Below are positions 1-10,019 of a stretch of DNA of 64,000 nucleotides, piece by piece; positions within the stretch are counted from its first letter, which is position 1, and each line of letters opens with the position of its first letter. Below the pieces are notes generated by a model that made no database searches, had not been told where the DNA came from, and was given only the letters and a program-made list of their open reading frames with translations. The position numbers and the translations under genes were made by a program. This DNA is from Bacteroidota bacterium. GTDB taxonomy: Bacteria > Bacteroidota > Bacteroidia > Chitinophagales > Chitinophagaceae. The DNA lies in the NCBI GenBank assembly GCA_025363385.1, contig JANYEA010000153.1, forward strand, positions 1-64,000. Reading direction: 5' to 3'.

Positions 1-72
1 ATTCAAAAATCAGAGGCTTTTTCAGTGCCCTCACAAATGGATGCTCTCTTTTTTTATGTGCACCCCAAATAA
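1..72 (+). CDS. C-terminal end of a truncated upstream CDS (…IQKSEAFSVPSQMDALFFYVHPK*)
   Basis: Frame 1 is open from the window edge to TAA at 70-72; too short to assign a family. Confidence 0.35.
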   Translation: MQKSEAFSVPSQMDALFFYVHPK

Positions 73-136
73 TTGAGTAAATTTGCTATCTCTCTGAAGA
101 ATTTATTCCGTTTAATTATTACAAGAAATTCATCCT

Positions 137-2815
137 ATGAAAACGAATTCATTCCTTAAAATAAATCTTGTATTAATGGCTTTGATTTCTGGCACCTTCA
201 TTGGAAATGCCCAAAAAGGCAACGGTAGTTATCGCATTGAAAATGATAGAATAATTCAAGGGAAATATCAAGCGAAAGCTGAAAACGATCGTCATATTAT
301 CAGTAATTATGAGAGCCAGGCAAATCTTTATCAACCTGCTGATATCAGTTTTAAATTTGCTATTAATGGAAGAGACAATGAAATGAAATCTGGGCAAGAC
401 CATCATTTTACTGTAACTGCAATAAACGGCTATTCAGAAACACCATTAATTGTATTTGGGCAACAACTAAAACAACCGCATTCTTCTAAAGAATATTTAC
501 AACCGAATACCAAATTGAAAATCCGATTAGATGCTAGGGAAATTTTAAAACAATTCTCAGAAAAAGGGTTTTATACCTGTTTCAATGAAACAAAAATTTA
601 TAAACAAGACTTTAAGGGAATCTATATAGCGGGTGGTACATTACCTATGATTTGGGACTTCGATAATTTGATTCACAAAGGTTTATTATTGATGAAAGAT
701 CCCGACGGAGATGGCATTTTTGAGACAGAATTGTTGTTGAACGCTAAAAAAGACCAGAAAGAAATTGCTAACGAATGGAAACTTACAAAAGACATCAGTG
801 GATTCCCTCAATTTAAAAGTGAGTTTATGCTTGCTAATGCCATCTACAATATGTCGCTCGAGGAGATGATTAAAGCCGTTGAACCCGATAGTACTTTTAG
901 AACAGGAAAAGAATGGGCCGGGGTATGGACAAGGGATATTAGCTACTCAATTATTTTGTCGATGGCGCACTTACAACCCCAGGTAGCTAAAAATAGTTTG
1001 CTCAAAAAAGTAAATAAGAAAAAACGTATCATTCAAGATACTGGAACCGGTGGAGCTTACCCGGCATCAACAGATCGAATGATATGGGCAGTTGCATCAT
1101 GGGAAGTTTATACTGCAACTGGTGATAAACAATGGCTTGAATTAGTGTATGAAATAGTAAAAAATAGTATTGATGATGATTTACAGAATTGTTATGATCC
1201 ATTAACAGGAATGGTGAAAGGTGAATCCTCATTTCTGGATTGGCGCGAACAAACTTATCCAAAATGGATGCAACCTGCCGATATTTTTGAAAGTGAATGT
1301 TTAGGAACTAATGCAGCACACTACCAGGCAAACAGGGTACTAAGCATGATGGCAAAAGAATTAAAACATTTTGAAGTTTCTAAACAACACGAAGTAATAG
1401 CTGCGAAAATAAAAAACGGGATCAACAAATGATTGTGGTTACCTGAAAAAGGTTACTATGCCCAATTTATATATGGCAGGAATCATAAAATAGTTTCCCC
1501 AAGATCAGAAGCACTTGGCGAAGCTCTTTGCATTTTGTTTGGTATAGCAAATACCCAAAAATCTGCTAGCATCATTGCTTCTGTTCCACAAACCGAATTT
1601 GGAATAAGTTGTATTTTTCCACAAATACCCAATATTCCTCCCTATCATAATAATGCAGTATGGCCTTTTGTGCAAACCTATTGGGCACTGGCATCTGCAA
1701 AAGCCGGAAATGAAAATGCAGTAATAGAATCTATCAAAAGTATTTACCGCCCTGCTGCACTATTCTTAACCAATAAAGAAAATTTTGTAGCAGATAACGG
1801 TGATTATGCTGGCACTCAAATTAATAGTAGTAATATGTTATGGAGTTTATCTGGGAACATTGCCCTGATTCAAAAATTGATTTTTGGTATTCGTTTTGAG
1901 ACAGACTCTTTAACCTTCCAACCTTTTGTTCCATCGATATATTCTGGCTTAAAAACCTTGAAAAATTTTGCTTACCGAAAAGCTGTATTAGATATACAAT
2001 TGGAAGGAACAGGTAATACCATCCAATCATTTTTAGTAGATGGTATCGTTCAGGCAGGAAATAAAGTACCTGCAAATATTCTTGGTAAACACCAAATTCT
2101 GATCAAATTAAATAACCGACCATTTAGTCCTAAATCCATCAAAAAAAATTATAACTATACAACTGTTGCAGCACCTCAAATTAAATTAGAGAAAAATAGT
2201 CTAACATGGAATACAGTTGAAGCCGCGGTATCTTATAAAATACTTTTAAATGGGTTGCTTATTGGAAATACAAATTCTAATTCCTATCCCATTATAGCAA
2301 ATAAGTATGGAGAATACCAAGTAATTGCAATGGATAAGAAACAAGTTCCTTCTTTTGCAAGTGAGCCGATTGCATTGTATAACAATAAAACAACTTTAGT
2401 TATAGATGCTGAATTATCGAATCCAATATCAAATTTAAAATATCAAGGCTTCAACGGTAAAGGTTTTGTAGAAACAAGTAAAACAGTGAATAGTATTTTG
2501 TTATTCCCTGTTGAAATAATGAAAGATGGCATGTATGCGATAGATTTTAGATATGCAAATGGAAATGGACCTACCAATACCGAAAACAAATGTGCTATAC
2601 GATCCTTACTAATTAATGACGAAGCAAAAGGCACCATAATATTACCTCAGCGAGGTGTAAAAGAGTGGAGCAATTGGGGATTTAGTAATAGTGTTCAATT
2701 GAGCCTAAAAAAAGGGCAGTACCAAATACAATTAAGTTTAAAAGATTTTAACGACAATATGAATCTGGAAATCAATCAGGCAATGATTGATCAAATCAGA
2801 ATTACCAAACTTTAA
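137..2815 (+). pseudogene. Six-hairpin (alpha/alpha)6-barrel glycosidase-like protein interrupted by an in-frame TGA at about 1430-1432
   Basis: ORFs 137..1432 and 1433..2815 are in the same frame and abut. The N-terminal half has a signal peptide and a GTGGAYPASTDRMIWAVASWEVY…FLDWREQTYP region; the second half continues with LWLPEKGYYAQFIYGRN…SPRSEALGEALCILFGIA. No start/RBS-like spacing between them. Confidence 0.7.
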
Positions 2816-2818
2816 AAT

Positions 2819-2855
2819 AAAAAAGGAAAAAATCAAACTAATTTTTTCCTTTTTT
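2819..2855. terminator. Bidirectional intrinsic terminator between convergent genes
   Basis: Perfect 14-bp stem AAAAAAGGAAAAAA / TTTTTTCCTTTTTT with 9-nt loop between stops at 2815 (+) and 2878 (-). Confidence 0.75.
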
Positions 2856-2877
2856 AAACATTATAAATGTAGGTTCA

Positions 2878-5286
2878 CTACTCAATATACTTTACGCTTC
2901 TTGCCAATTTCCCATTTGAATTAATGCCTTCTAAAACAATTTGTAATTTTTTACTTGAATCGTTGTTGTAAAATTCAATTTTAACCCTTGGGCTTCTTTT
3001 ATTAGTTAGTACGAATGGGTTCCAATAAAGGGTAGTTCTATTATCGGCATCAAAGTTGCCAGTGGGATTTTCGTAATTAGGATTATAAAATTCTTTAAAA
3101 ACTGAATACCCTCCTAAAACAGTATTTTCCATACCCTTGCTATTCTCAGAGCCCCCTCTGCTATTCTTGCCTTTTTTTGTATAAATAGCTACTGCTCCGC
3201 CACTGCCACCACCCAAAGAACCAAAAAATGGAGGCCTGATTGCTTTAACATACGCTATATCTGAAATTGGCAGCGAAAGAATCAAATCTAGTGGTGTGCT
3301 AATTTCATTTAAAAAGAAGTCTGTATTAGACCCTCTCCATGATGCGGATGCCTGGGCCCCAGCAACAGAGATCTGTAATCCGGCCACTTTGCCTTGCAGA
3401 TAAGTTAAGATATTGATTCCACCCATTGCACTTGGATCATTGGTTAAATCAAAAGATGTACCATCAAATCCTGAGAACATGCCACTTGTGTATTTCTCAT
3501 CCAAAACCTGGAGTGGCGATTTTGATTTGGATTTTACAATTACTTCCTGCAAAGTGGCAGATGCCATTTGCTTTTTTAACTTTTCTTGTTCCAATAAATA
3601 ATAGTTCAATTTAGCACGAGCCATACTATCACTCCAATTATTTTGAGTACCTATAGAACCCATAGAAATTTTCTTGAAATCCTGTTTCAATAATCCATTT
3701 TCAAAATGAACCTGTGTGATATCTGTGAGTTTATTATTTCCATTAAACCCATAAAAGATGCGAGAAGTGTCGTAGTAAAAAATGGATTTATCTTCAAAAG
3801 TTCCATCCTTTAGAATGGGTACAAATGCAAATTTCTTACTACTGTCTTTTCCTGCTATCACTAAATTTAACATTAATTCACTCGAAAGTTTCGTAGATGA
3901 ACTCCCAAATACCTTACCGGTAATTTTCATAAAATCAGTTTCGCGTGGATATTTCAAAATAGGAAGTGTACCTGATTTTATTTTATCCCAATCAAATTTT
4001 CGCCAACCATTAGTCAACATCACCAAATCTAAATGAGCTGCAATACTATCCGCATCACTAGAAAAATAATAAGCAGGCTGAAATACTTTTCCCCGAATTT
4101 CATTACATAATAAAAAATCAGAATAAATATTTTGCTGCTCTGGTAATACAATAGAAGCATCCGTAATTGAGATAGACATATTTGCAGCTGAGGTATCTGT
4201 AACCAACACTTCAATCACATTTTTACCCCTCTTATTCATATTACTTAGCTGTACCGATAATTTTGCATTGAATTCATGCAACCTGTTATTTACAAATAAA
4301 ATTCTTTCTGCTAGTGGTAACCAATCGCTTGTAAATAAAGAAAATTGAACAATCCCTGTAGGCAATTCATCAATTGGTAATCCAGCTCTTTGCACCTGAC
4401 GCTCCTCTCCCTTAAAATCAACTGTATATATTAAATGCTGATTTTGATGAACCAATAATTTCATTTGTTTATAATTCTGAGGCACATCCAAGGTTCTTTC
4501 TACTTGTGCATATGCCTTTTCATTGTCCATACTGAGCTTCAGTATCACTCCATCTTTTTTGGCAGGATTGATTGCGGTTACCCCTTTTTGAGCATTTTCA
4601 TCCGTCCAACTTAATTGGTAGTTTTCTCCCGCTATTGGCTTTAACTGAAATACCCCCATCCCATCATGTACTACTTTTAATGTGTCGAGGATTTTATTTT
4701 TATCATTGATTAAAAATCCTTTTACCAAAACAGGAATACCAGAACCATTGGTTGCCTTGAAAGCAACTTTACTATTTAATCCATTCACCAATACACCCCC
4801 TTCCGGGAAAACCTCTACTCTTGTTTTAGGGGATATCATTGTTTTTGTTTTTGTAATAACTCCTGAATTAATTGGAATTGTTTTTTCATATAAAAAAACA
4901 CTATCCTCATTCAACATCCAACGTGTAAATGCTTTTATGCGTAAAAAATCGCCTTTATAATTTGCGGGCACTTCAAAACTGCCCTTTGTAGAGGATTGAA
5001 ATAGAGGTGCAACTGTTTGTTTAATATAATTACCACTTGTATCGTACCACACCACATAAATATTCTTACTTACAGTGGTAAATTCAGAGCCAGTTAATAC
5101 ATAGAGTTTATAAAATATGGTTTCTCCTGTATTGTAAATAGTTCTATCAAAATGGATATGGATTTTTTCACTGGGAAATTGCTCTTCATAAACGCTTAAG
5201 ACAGAGTCATAAACTTGAGCATGCACTTTTGACACAAATAAGCTTAGAATTAATAAAGCAAAACAATTCAATACTATTTTTCTCAT
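2878..5286 (-). CDS. Secreted MG2-like/TonB-receptor plug domain protein without a beta-barrel
   Basis: 802-aa ORF with signal peptide; early region FDRTIYNTGETIFYKLYVL (macroglobulin-like); late region LTYLQGKVAGLQIS…IAYVKAIRPPFFGSLGGGSGGAVAIYTKKG (plug-like). Confidence 0.75.
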   Translation of the reverse strand: MRKIVLNCFALLILSLFVSKVHAQVYDSVLSVYEEQFPSEKIHIHFDRTIYNTGETIFYKLYVLTGSEFTTVSKNIYVVWYDTSGNYIKQTVAPLFQSSTKGSFEVPANYKGDFLRIKAFTRWMLNEDSVFLYEKTIPINSGVITKTKTMISPKTRVEVFPEGGVLVNGLNSKVAFKATNGSGIPVLVKGFLINDKNKILDTLKVVHDGMGVFQLKPIAGENYQLSWTDENAQKGVTAINPAKKDGVILKLSMDNEKAYAQVERTLDVPQNYKQMKLLVHQNQHLIYTVDFKGEERQVQRAGLPIDELPTGIVQFSLFTSDWLPLAERILFVNNRLHEFNAKLSVQLSNMNKRGKNVIEVLVTDTSAANMSISITDASIVLPEQQNIYSDFLLCNEIRGKVFQPAYYFSSDADSIAAHLDLVMLTNGWRKFDWDKIKSGTLPILKYPRETDFMKITGKVFGSSSTKLSSELMLNLVIAGKDSSKKFAFVPILKDGTFEDKSIFYYDTSRIFYGFNGNNKLTDITQVHFENGLLKQDFKKISMGSIGTQNNWSDSMARAKLNYYLLEQEKLKKQMASATLQEVIVKSKSKSPLQVLDEKYTSGMFSGFDGTSFDLTNDPSAMGGINILTYLQGKVAGLQISVAGAQASASWRGSNTDFFLNEISTPLDLILSLPISDIAYVKAIRPPFFGSLGGGSGGAVAIYTKKGKNSRGGSENSKGMENTVLGGYSVFKEFYNPNYENPTGNFDADNRTTLYWNPFVLTNKRSPRVKIEFYNNDSSKKLQIVLEGINSNGKLARSVKYIE

Positions 5287-5454
5287 TATGGCTAAATTAA
5301 TAAATTCCCGGTTTGCAATTTGTTAAACAAATGGGATTGATTAAAACAAAAATACCCCCGAAAACACAGGGGCATTTTAATACTGTATATTTGATTAATA
5401 CCAATTCATAGAATCCACATAGTACAAACCCTCCTAAATTAGTTATAAGATCGT

Positions 5455-5670
5455 TTATTCAACAACCAGTGGGTTTCTTCTGGTTGGAATTACCGTTTGT
5501 TCATCATCACTTAAATATGCCCAGAACTCGTATAACGCAAAAATATCACCTGGTATCTTTGGAGTATTTGGTTCTCCATTACGCTCATATGAGCCTAATA
5601 ATTCTCCATGATACTTCAACTCTGATAATTTCTCTTCTAGGGTCAATAACTTAAATTGCTCGATTGTCAT
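5455..5670 (-). CDS. Hypothetical protein (71 aa)
   Basis: Isolated ORF in its own intergenic interval; soluble composition MTIEQFKLLTLEEKLSEL…. Confidence 0.6.
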   Translation of the reverse strand: MTIEQFKLLTLEEKLSELKYHGELLGSYERNGEPNTPKIPGDIFALYEFWAYLSDDEQTVIPTRRNPLVVE

Positions 5671-5768
5671 AATTCTGGATAAATTTTAAATGTCTTTCAG
5701 CCCGCAATCTAATAAGAAAAACACAAATAGATCTTAAAGCTTATAAATTTAAGCTATCAAACTAATTT

Positions 5769-7475
5769 TCATCTTTTTTTTGCTTCATTAATTGCGTGAT
5801 CCACCGCCCTAGCCGTAATTGCCATATAGGTAAGAGAAGGATTTTGTGTAGAAGTGGAGGTCATACAAGCTCCATCGGTTACATACACATTTTTACACTG
5901 GTGTAACTGATTAAACTCATTTAATAAAGAGGTTTTAGGGTCCTTACCCATTCTCACCCCCCCCATTTCATGAATATCCAATCCAGGGGCTGCTTTAGAA
6001 TCAGAAGTGCTGATATTTTTAAAACCTGCCTTCGTATACATTTCGGTCATTTGTTCTAAAAAGTCCTTCACCATTTTTTCATCATTATCATCATAATCAA
6101 CCTGAATATTCAATTGTGGTATACCCCAGGGGTCTTTTAAACTTGGATCTAGGCTTACATGGCTTGCTTCTTTAGGAATAGTTTCACCCATCATGTGCGA
6201 ACCTACATGCCATGGGCCTAAGTCCTTTTTAGCAAGTTGATCCTTCAATTCTTTACCAAAACCCTCTGTATTTCTCTTAATATAACGACCCGACGAAAAT
6301 CCTGCCGCATATCCTCTTAAGAAATCCGTCTCCTGTTTCTCTACATTTCTGAATCGAGGCAAATAAGCACTTGTGGGTGATCTTCCATCTGTAGTAGAAT
6401 CCATAAATCCTTCATACTCTGCGTTGATTCTTGCACGATAATTATGAAATGCAATAAACTTACCTAATAATCCAGTATCGTTTCCTAATCCATTGGGGAA
6501 TCGATTTGAAGTAGAATTTAGAAGTAACAGATTGGTATTAATTGCCCCGGCATTCACAAAGATCACTTTGGCATAATATTCTACCATTTCCTTAGTTTGG
6601 CTATCTACCACACGAACACCCGTTGCACTTCCTGCCTTCTCGTCGTAAATAATGGAATGCACCACAGAAAAAGGGCGAAGTGTTAAATTGCCCGTCTTTG
6701 CAGCCCAAGGAATAGTTGAAGAATTGCTACTAAAATATCCTCCAAATGGACATCCTCTTTGGCACAAATTTCTATTCTGGCATTGCCCCCTACCTTGCTC
6801 TACATGAATTGGATTGGGTTTCGTTAAATGGGCACATCTCCCATATATTAAATGACGTCCAGAATAATTTTTTTGGAGTACTTCTTTAAAATAATGATCT
6901 ACACAAGTAAGTTCTAAAGCCGGTAGGAACTCTCCATCTGGCAGATGTGCCAATCCATCTTTATTCCCTGAGATCCCTACAAATTTTTCCACATAACTAT
7001 ACCAGGGTGCAAGGTCTTTATACCTGATTGGCCAATCAACAGCAAAACCATCTCTTGCCGGCCCCTCAAAATCAAAATCACTCCAACGTTGGGTTTGTCT
7101 AGCCCACATCAATGATTTACCTCCTACCTGATACCCCCTGATCCAATCAAATGGCTTGCCTTGTATATAGGGATGTTCCTGATCTTTTACAAAAAAATGA
7201 GCCGCATCTTCGCGAAATGCATAACACTTGCTAATAATAGGATTGGCATCTGTGATTTCCAATGGCATTTGTAAATGATGTTCAAATTCCCATGGCATCA
7301 TATTGGTGGTTGGATAATCCTTTAAATGTTCTACATTTCTTCCTCTTTCCAAAACAAGCGTCTTCCAGCCTTTTTCAGTGAATTCTTTTGCTGCCCAGCC
7401 ACCGCTCATTCCAGAGCCAATTACGATGGCATCAAAGCTTCTATTTTTTGCAGAACCATTAGCATTCTCTCCCAT
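5769..7475 (-). CDS. GMC family oxidoreductase
   Basis: 568 aa; FAD-binding DAIVIGSGMSGGWAAKEFTEKGWKTLVLERG; C-terminal NVYVTDGACMTSTSTQNPSLTYMAITARAVDHA; Cys cluster CQNRNLCQRGC. Confidence 0.93.
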   Translation of the reverse strand: MGENANGSAKNRSFDAIVIGSGMSGGWAAKEFTEKGWKTLVLERGRNVEHLKDYPTTNMMPWEFEHHLQMPLEITDANPIISKCYAFREDAAHFFVKDQEHPYIQGKPFDWIRGYQVGGKSLMWARQTQRWSDFDFEGPARDGFAVDWPIRYKDLAPWYSYVEKFVGISGNKDGLAHLPDGEFLPALELTCVDHYFKEVLQKNYSGRHLIYGRCAHLTKPNPIHVEQGRGQCQNRNLCQRGCPFGGYFSSNSSTIPWAAKTGNLTLRPFSVVHSIIYDEKAGSATGVRVVDSQTKEMVEYYAKVIFVNAGAINTNLLLLNSTSNRFPNGLGNDTGLLGKFIAFHNYRARINAEYEGFMDSTTDGRSPTSAYLPRFRNVEKQETDFLRGYAAGFSSGRYIKRNTEGFGKELKDQLAKKDLGPWHVGSHMMGETIPKEASHVSLDPSLKDPWGIPQLNIQVDYDDNDEKMVKDFLEQMTEMYTKAGFKNISTSDSKAAPGLDIHEMGGVRMGKDPKTSLLNEFNQLHQCKNVYVTDGACMTSTSTQNPSLTYMAITARAVDHAINEAKKR

Positions 7476-7500
7476 AAAATATTTTGTATTTTTTAAATGA

Positions 7501-8028
7501 TTAGGCTTTTACACAACCATGAAACCGTCCAGGTATCTGTTCGTAGATCTGTACGTTGGTCATGAAATATTCCGAGCTGGTATAGGCATAAAGTGCAAGG
7601 CCTTTTGCCTTTTGATAAAACACAAAAAGGGTGTCTTTTCTATTATCCCTTAATTCAATAGACTTAATCATTTTTTCGCGCTGTGCAATAGTTGCCCGGT
7701 TGAAAAATTGGCCAGTCTCTTTTTGAGAAAAAAGATTTAATTCATTAATTCCTTTCACTACTTCTTCCTGATCATTCTTCGGAGTACAGTCATCAAGTAT
7801 TTTCCAAGCAAAAAGATCCAGATGCAAACTTGTAGCTCCAGGGGTATCTGTTTCAGGAATAATAGTTGCGAATAAACTAGCAAAAGCAGCTTCCTGATCT
7901 GGGCTAATGTGAAGTTGCTTTAAGGGAATTCCTGATTTTTGTTTATCAAATAAACAGGAAGGGGCGAGTGCTGCGGTTGCAGATACAAACAGTATCTGTT
8001 TCAATAATGATCTGCGGTGAATAATCAT
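7501..8028 (-). CDS. Gluconate 2-dehydrogenase subunit 3 family protein, Tat/lipobox-like N-terminus
   Basis: 175 aa directly upstream of the GMC gene; HRRSLLKQILFVSATAALAPSC; characteristic FASLFATIIPETDTPGATSL. Confidence 0.88.
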   Translation of the reverse strand: MIIHRRSLLKQILFVSATAALAPSCLFDKQKSGIPLKQLHISPDQEAAFASLFATIIPETDTPGATSLHLDLFAWKILDDCTPKNDQEEVVKGINELNLFSQKETGQFFNRATIAQREKMIKSIELRDNRKDTLFVFYQKAKGLALYAYTSSEYFMTNVQIYEQIPGRFHGCVKA

Positions 8029-8125
8029 GGCAAGTAATTGTTCCTACAATTTACGTGCAATTCATATCAAAAAATAAAAATCGAAAAAAATTTTTAAAGA
8101 TATATCCAAACGATATTTAAGTTAA

Positions 8126-8365
8126 TTAGGCTAGAATTGGTTCAATACTTTTATCTATGGCAGACAGTATTCCCTCTACTAAATCATCTAAAGTATCTGA
8201 TCTATCTTTTAAGGTTGTTCGGCTACTAAAAATATGGTTGGGGAAATGTTGAACAAAGAAACTTGAATATGATTCAAATTCCCAATAAACAAAATTTCCT
8301 CGCAATAAACCATTGATTCTTTTGCCTTTTATTTCTGCTTGCACAGGTATCGAAAAGAAATTCAT
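8126..8365 (-). CDS. Hypothetical protein (79 aa)
   Basis: Stand-alone ORF; no recognised family. Confidence 0.5.
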   Translation of the reverse strand: MNFFSIPVQAEIKGKRINGLLRGNFVYWEFESYSSFFVQHFPNHIFSSRTTLKDRSDTLDDLVEGILSAIDKSIEPILA

Positions 8366-8581
8366 AGGTTAATAAGTTTATTCAAATGTACAAGCCTTCG
8401 GTCATGCCAACTTGTAGTAGTATTCCCAAAGTATTACCGCTAAAACACCCAATTTTTTCCTATTTTCTATCTATTATCCTGCTAATATCAATATCAAATT
8501 ACAATGTATAACTAATTCGACTTTAACGTATTATATAAGTATAAATGAGAAATGATACCTTTACCCTTCAAATTTCAATTT

Positions 8582-8866
8582 ATGAAAACATACAGTGCTT
8601 CTCGTATATCTGAAGGCAATAAAATATTTCCTTGTGTTATTTCAATTGATGATCAGGCAGTAACCTTTACATTACCTGGGTTTTTCAATGGTAAAGAAAC
8701 AACAATACCCATGAGTAGAATTTCGTCTGTAGATATAGAAACTCCATTGATTGGTTATTCTACCATTATCATTGAAACAACAGGCGAGGGTAGTATACGA
8801 GCGCACGGATTTACAAAGTCGGAAGTAAAAGAAATGAAAAAAGATATTTTATCTAAAGTTCTTTAG
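8582..8866 (+). CDS. Hypothetical small soluble protein, possibly PH-like
   Basis: ORF 8552..8866; internal ATG at 8582 (MKTYSASRISEGNK…) preferred; beta-rich ending with an amphipathic helix. Confidence 0.55.
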   Translation: MKTYSASRISEGNKIFPCVISIDDQAVTFTLPGFFNGKETTIPMSRISSVDIETPLIGYSTIIIETTGEGSIRAHGFTKSEVKEMKKDILSKVL

Positions 8867-8977
8867 ACTTTATTCTACGGAGATTCTCTTGATAGTAAAA
8901 TAGTTTTATATACTATCACAATACATGATAGATAATTTTATATCGCATCAATAGCAAAATGTTGCAATATAAAATTT

Positions 8978-9997
8978 ATGAAAAATGCCATTCCCATTTT
9001 TGTTTTTGTAATTTTCCTTTTATTTAAAAGCATTGCTATTTTAGCTCAGGAGCCATTCAATACAGACATTCGTTTGTCAAATAGTAGCAGAAATCCAGCA
9101 CTTACAGGGATTCAGGTTGATGACTTGAAAATCGGAATTTGTTATCATCACCAAATCAAAACATGTTTAGTTCCATATAGATCTTTACAAATTCAAATAG
9201 AATCTAGATTTAAGAGAAAGGAATCCGAAGATGGTTTTACTGCGGGGGCATTAATCAGATACGATGAAGCAGGAAACAACCAATTAAAAAGAGCACAGTT
9301 TCTTCCAGTGCTAAACTTCCATAAATCATTAAGTGAGATAAAGGTCTCTTACCTGAGTTTTGGTTTTATGACTGGTATTTATAAAACTCAGTTTGATCCT
9401 TTTAACTTGCCAACTATTAAAAATTATCATCCAATTCCCTTTGCCCCTAATGATCCTGTAGCCCAAAAAGTATTAGCAAACAGTAGCAGTTATTTTGATT
9501 TTTCTACCGGGTTTAGTTGGTATTCTGATTTAAATCCTCAAGTTTCTATTAATCTGGGTGCTGCTCTTTTTCACTTCAGTCAAAATGCGTGGAAGCAGGA
9601 ATTTACAATTCCTAAAATACCCCGAGAATGGGTACTCAATAGTAGTATTCAGCTTACAGAAAAATCCTACTCTGTAAAGTTACTCAACGACATCAGAATA
9701 AATAAATATGGAACTACACTATATTCAGCTTTAATTGGGGGCATTCCAATTTGTGAAAATTTATTAAATCAATCTTCTGAAATCCAATTGGGGGCATTTT
9801 ATAATTCAAACAAGGAAATATCACCCGTTCTTTCAATCAGTTGTCCAGGTTTTTTAATATCGGTCAGTTACAATATTTTAATGCAAAATAGAAATAAAAT
9901 ACCTGTATTAGAAAATGCTATTGAATCAAATCTAGTGTTTCATATCAATACGCATAAAAGAAATACTGATTCTGAAAAAATGCGGTGCTACTTTTAA
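8978..9997 (+). CDS. Type IX secretion system PorP/SprF family membrane protein
   Basis: 339 aa with signal peptide; FNTDIRLSNSSRNPALTGI, SSSYFDFSTGFSWYS and beta-strand periodicity typical of PorP/SprF. Confidence 0.75.
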   Translation: MKNAIPIFVFVIFLLFKSIAILAQEPFNTDIRLSNSSRNPALTGIQVDDLKIGICYHHQIKTCLVPYRSLQIQIESRFKRKESEDGFTAGALIRYDEAGNNQLKRAQFLPVLNFHKSLSEIKVSYLSFGFMTGIYKTQFDPFNLPTIKNYHPIPFAPNDPVAQKVLANSSSYFDFSTGFSWYSDLNPQVSINLGAALFHFSQNAWKQEFTIPKIPREWVLNSSIQLTEKSYSVKLLNDIRINKYGTTLYSALIGGIPICENLLNQSSEIQLGAFYNSNKEISPVLSISCPGFLISVSYNILMQNRNKIPVLENAIESNLVFHINTHKRNTDSEKMRCYF

Positions 9998-10019
9998 AGA
10001 ACTGGAATGATAGTATCTT

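Noticed and set aside
1430-1432. Selenocysteine at the glycosidase TGA
   Set aside because: Glycosidases of this type are not known selenoproteins, and no SECIS-like hairpin was obvious just downstream; nonsense mutation or sequencing error is simpler.
3413-3614. Two overlapping 62-aa plus-strand ORFs
   Set aside because: Antisense to the plug-domain protein, mutually overlapping in different frames.
5350-5385. CCCC…GGGG hairpin (acccccgaaaacacaggggcatttta)
   Set aside because: Only about 4 bp of stem and it lies upstream of, not after, a gene on the relevant strand; too weak.
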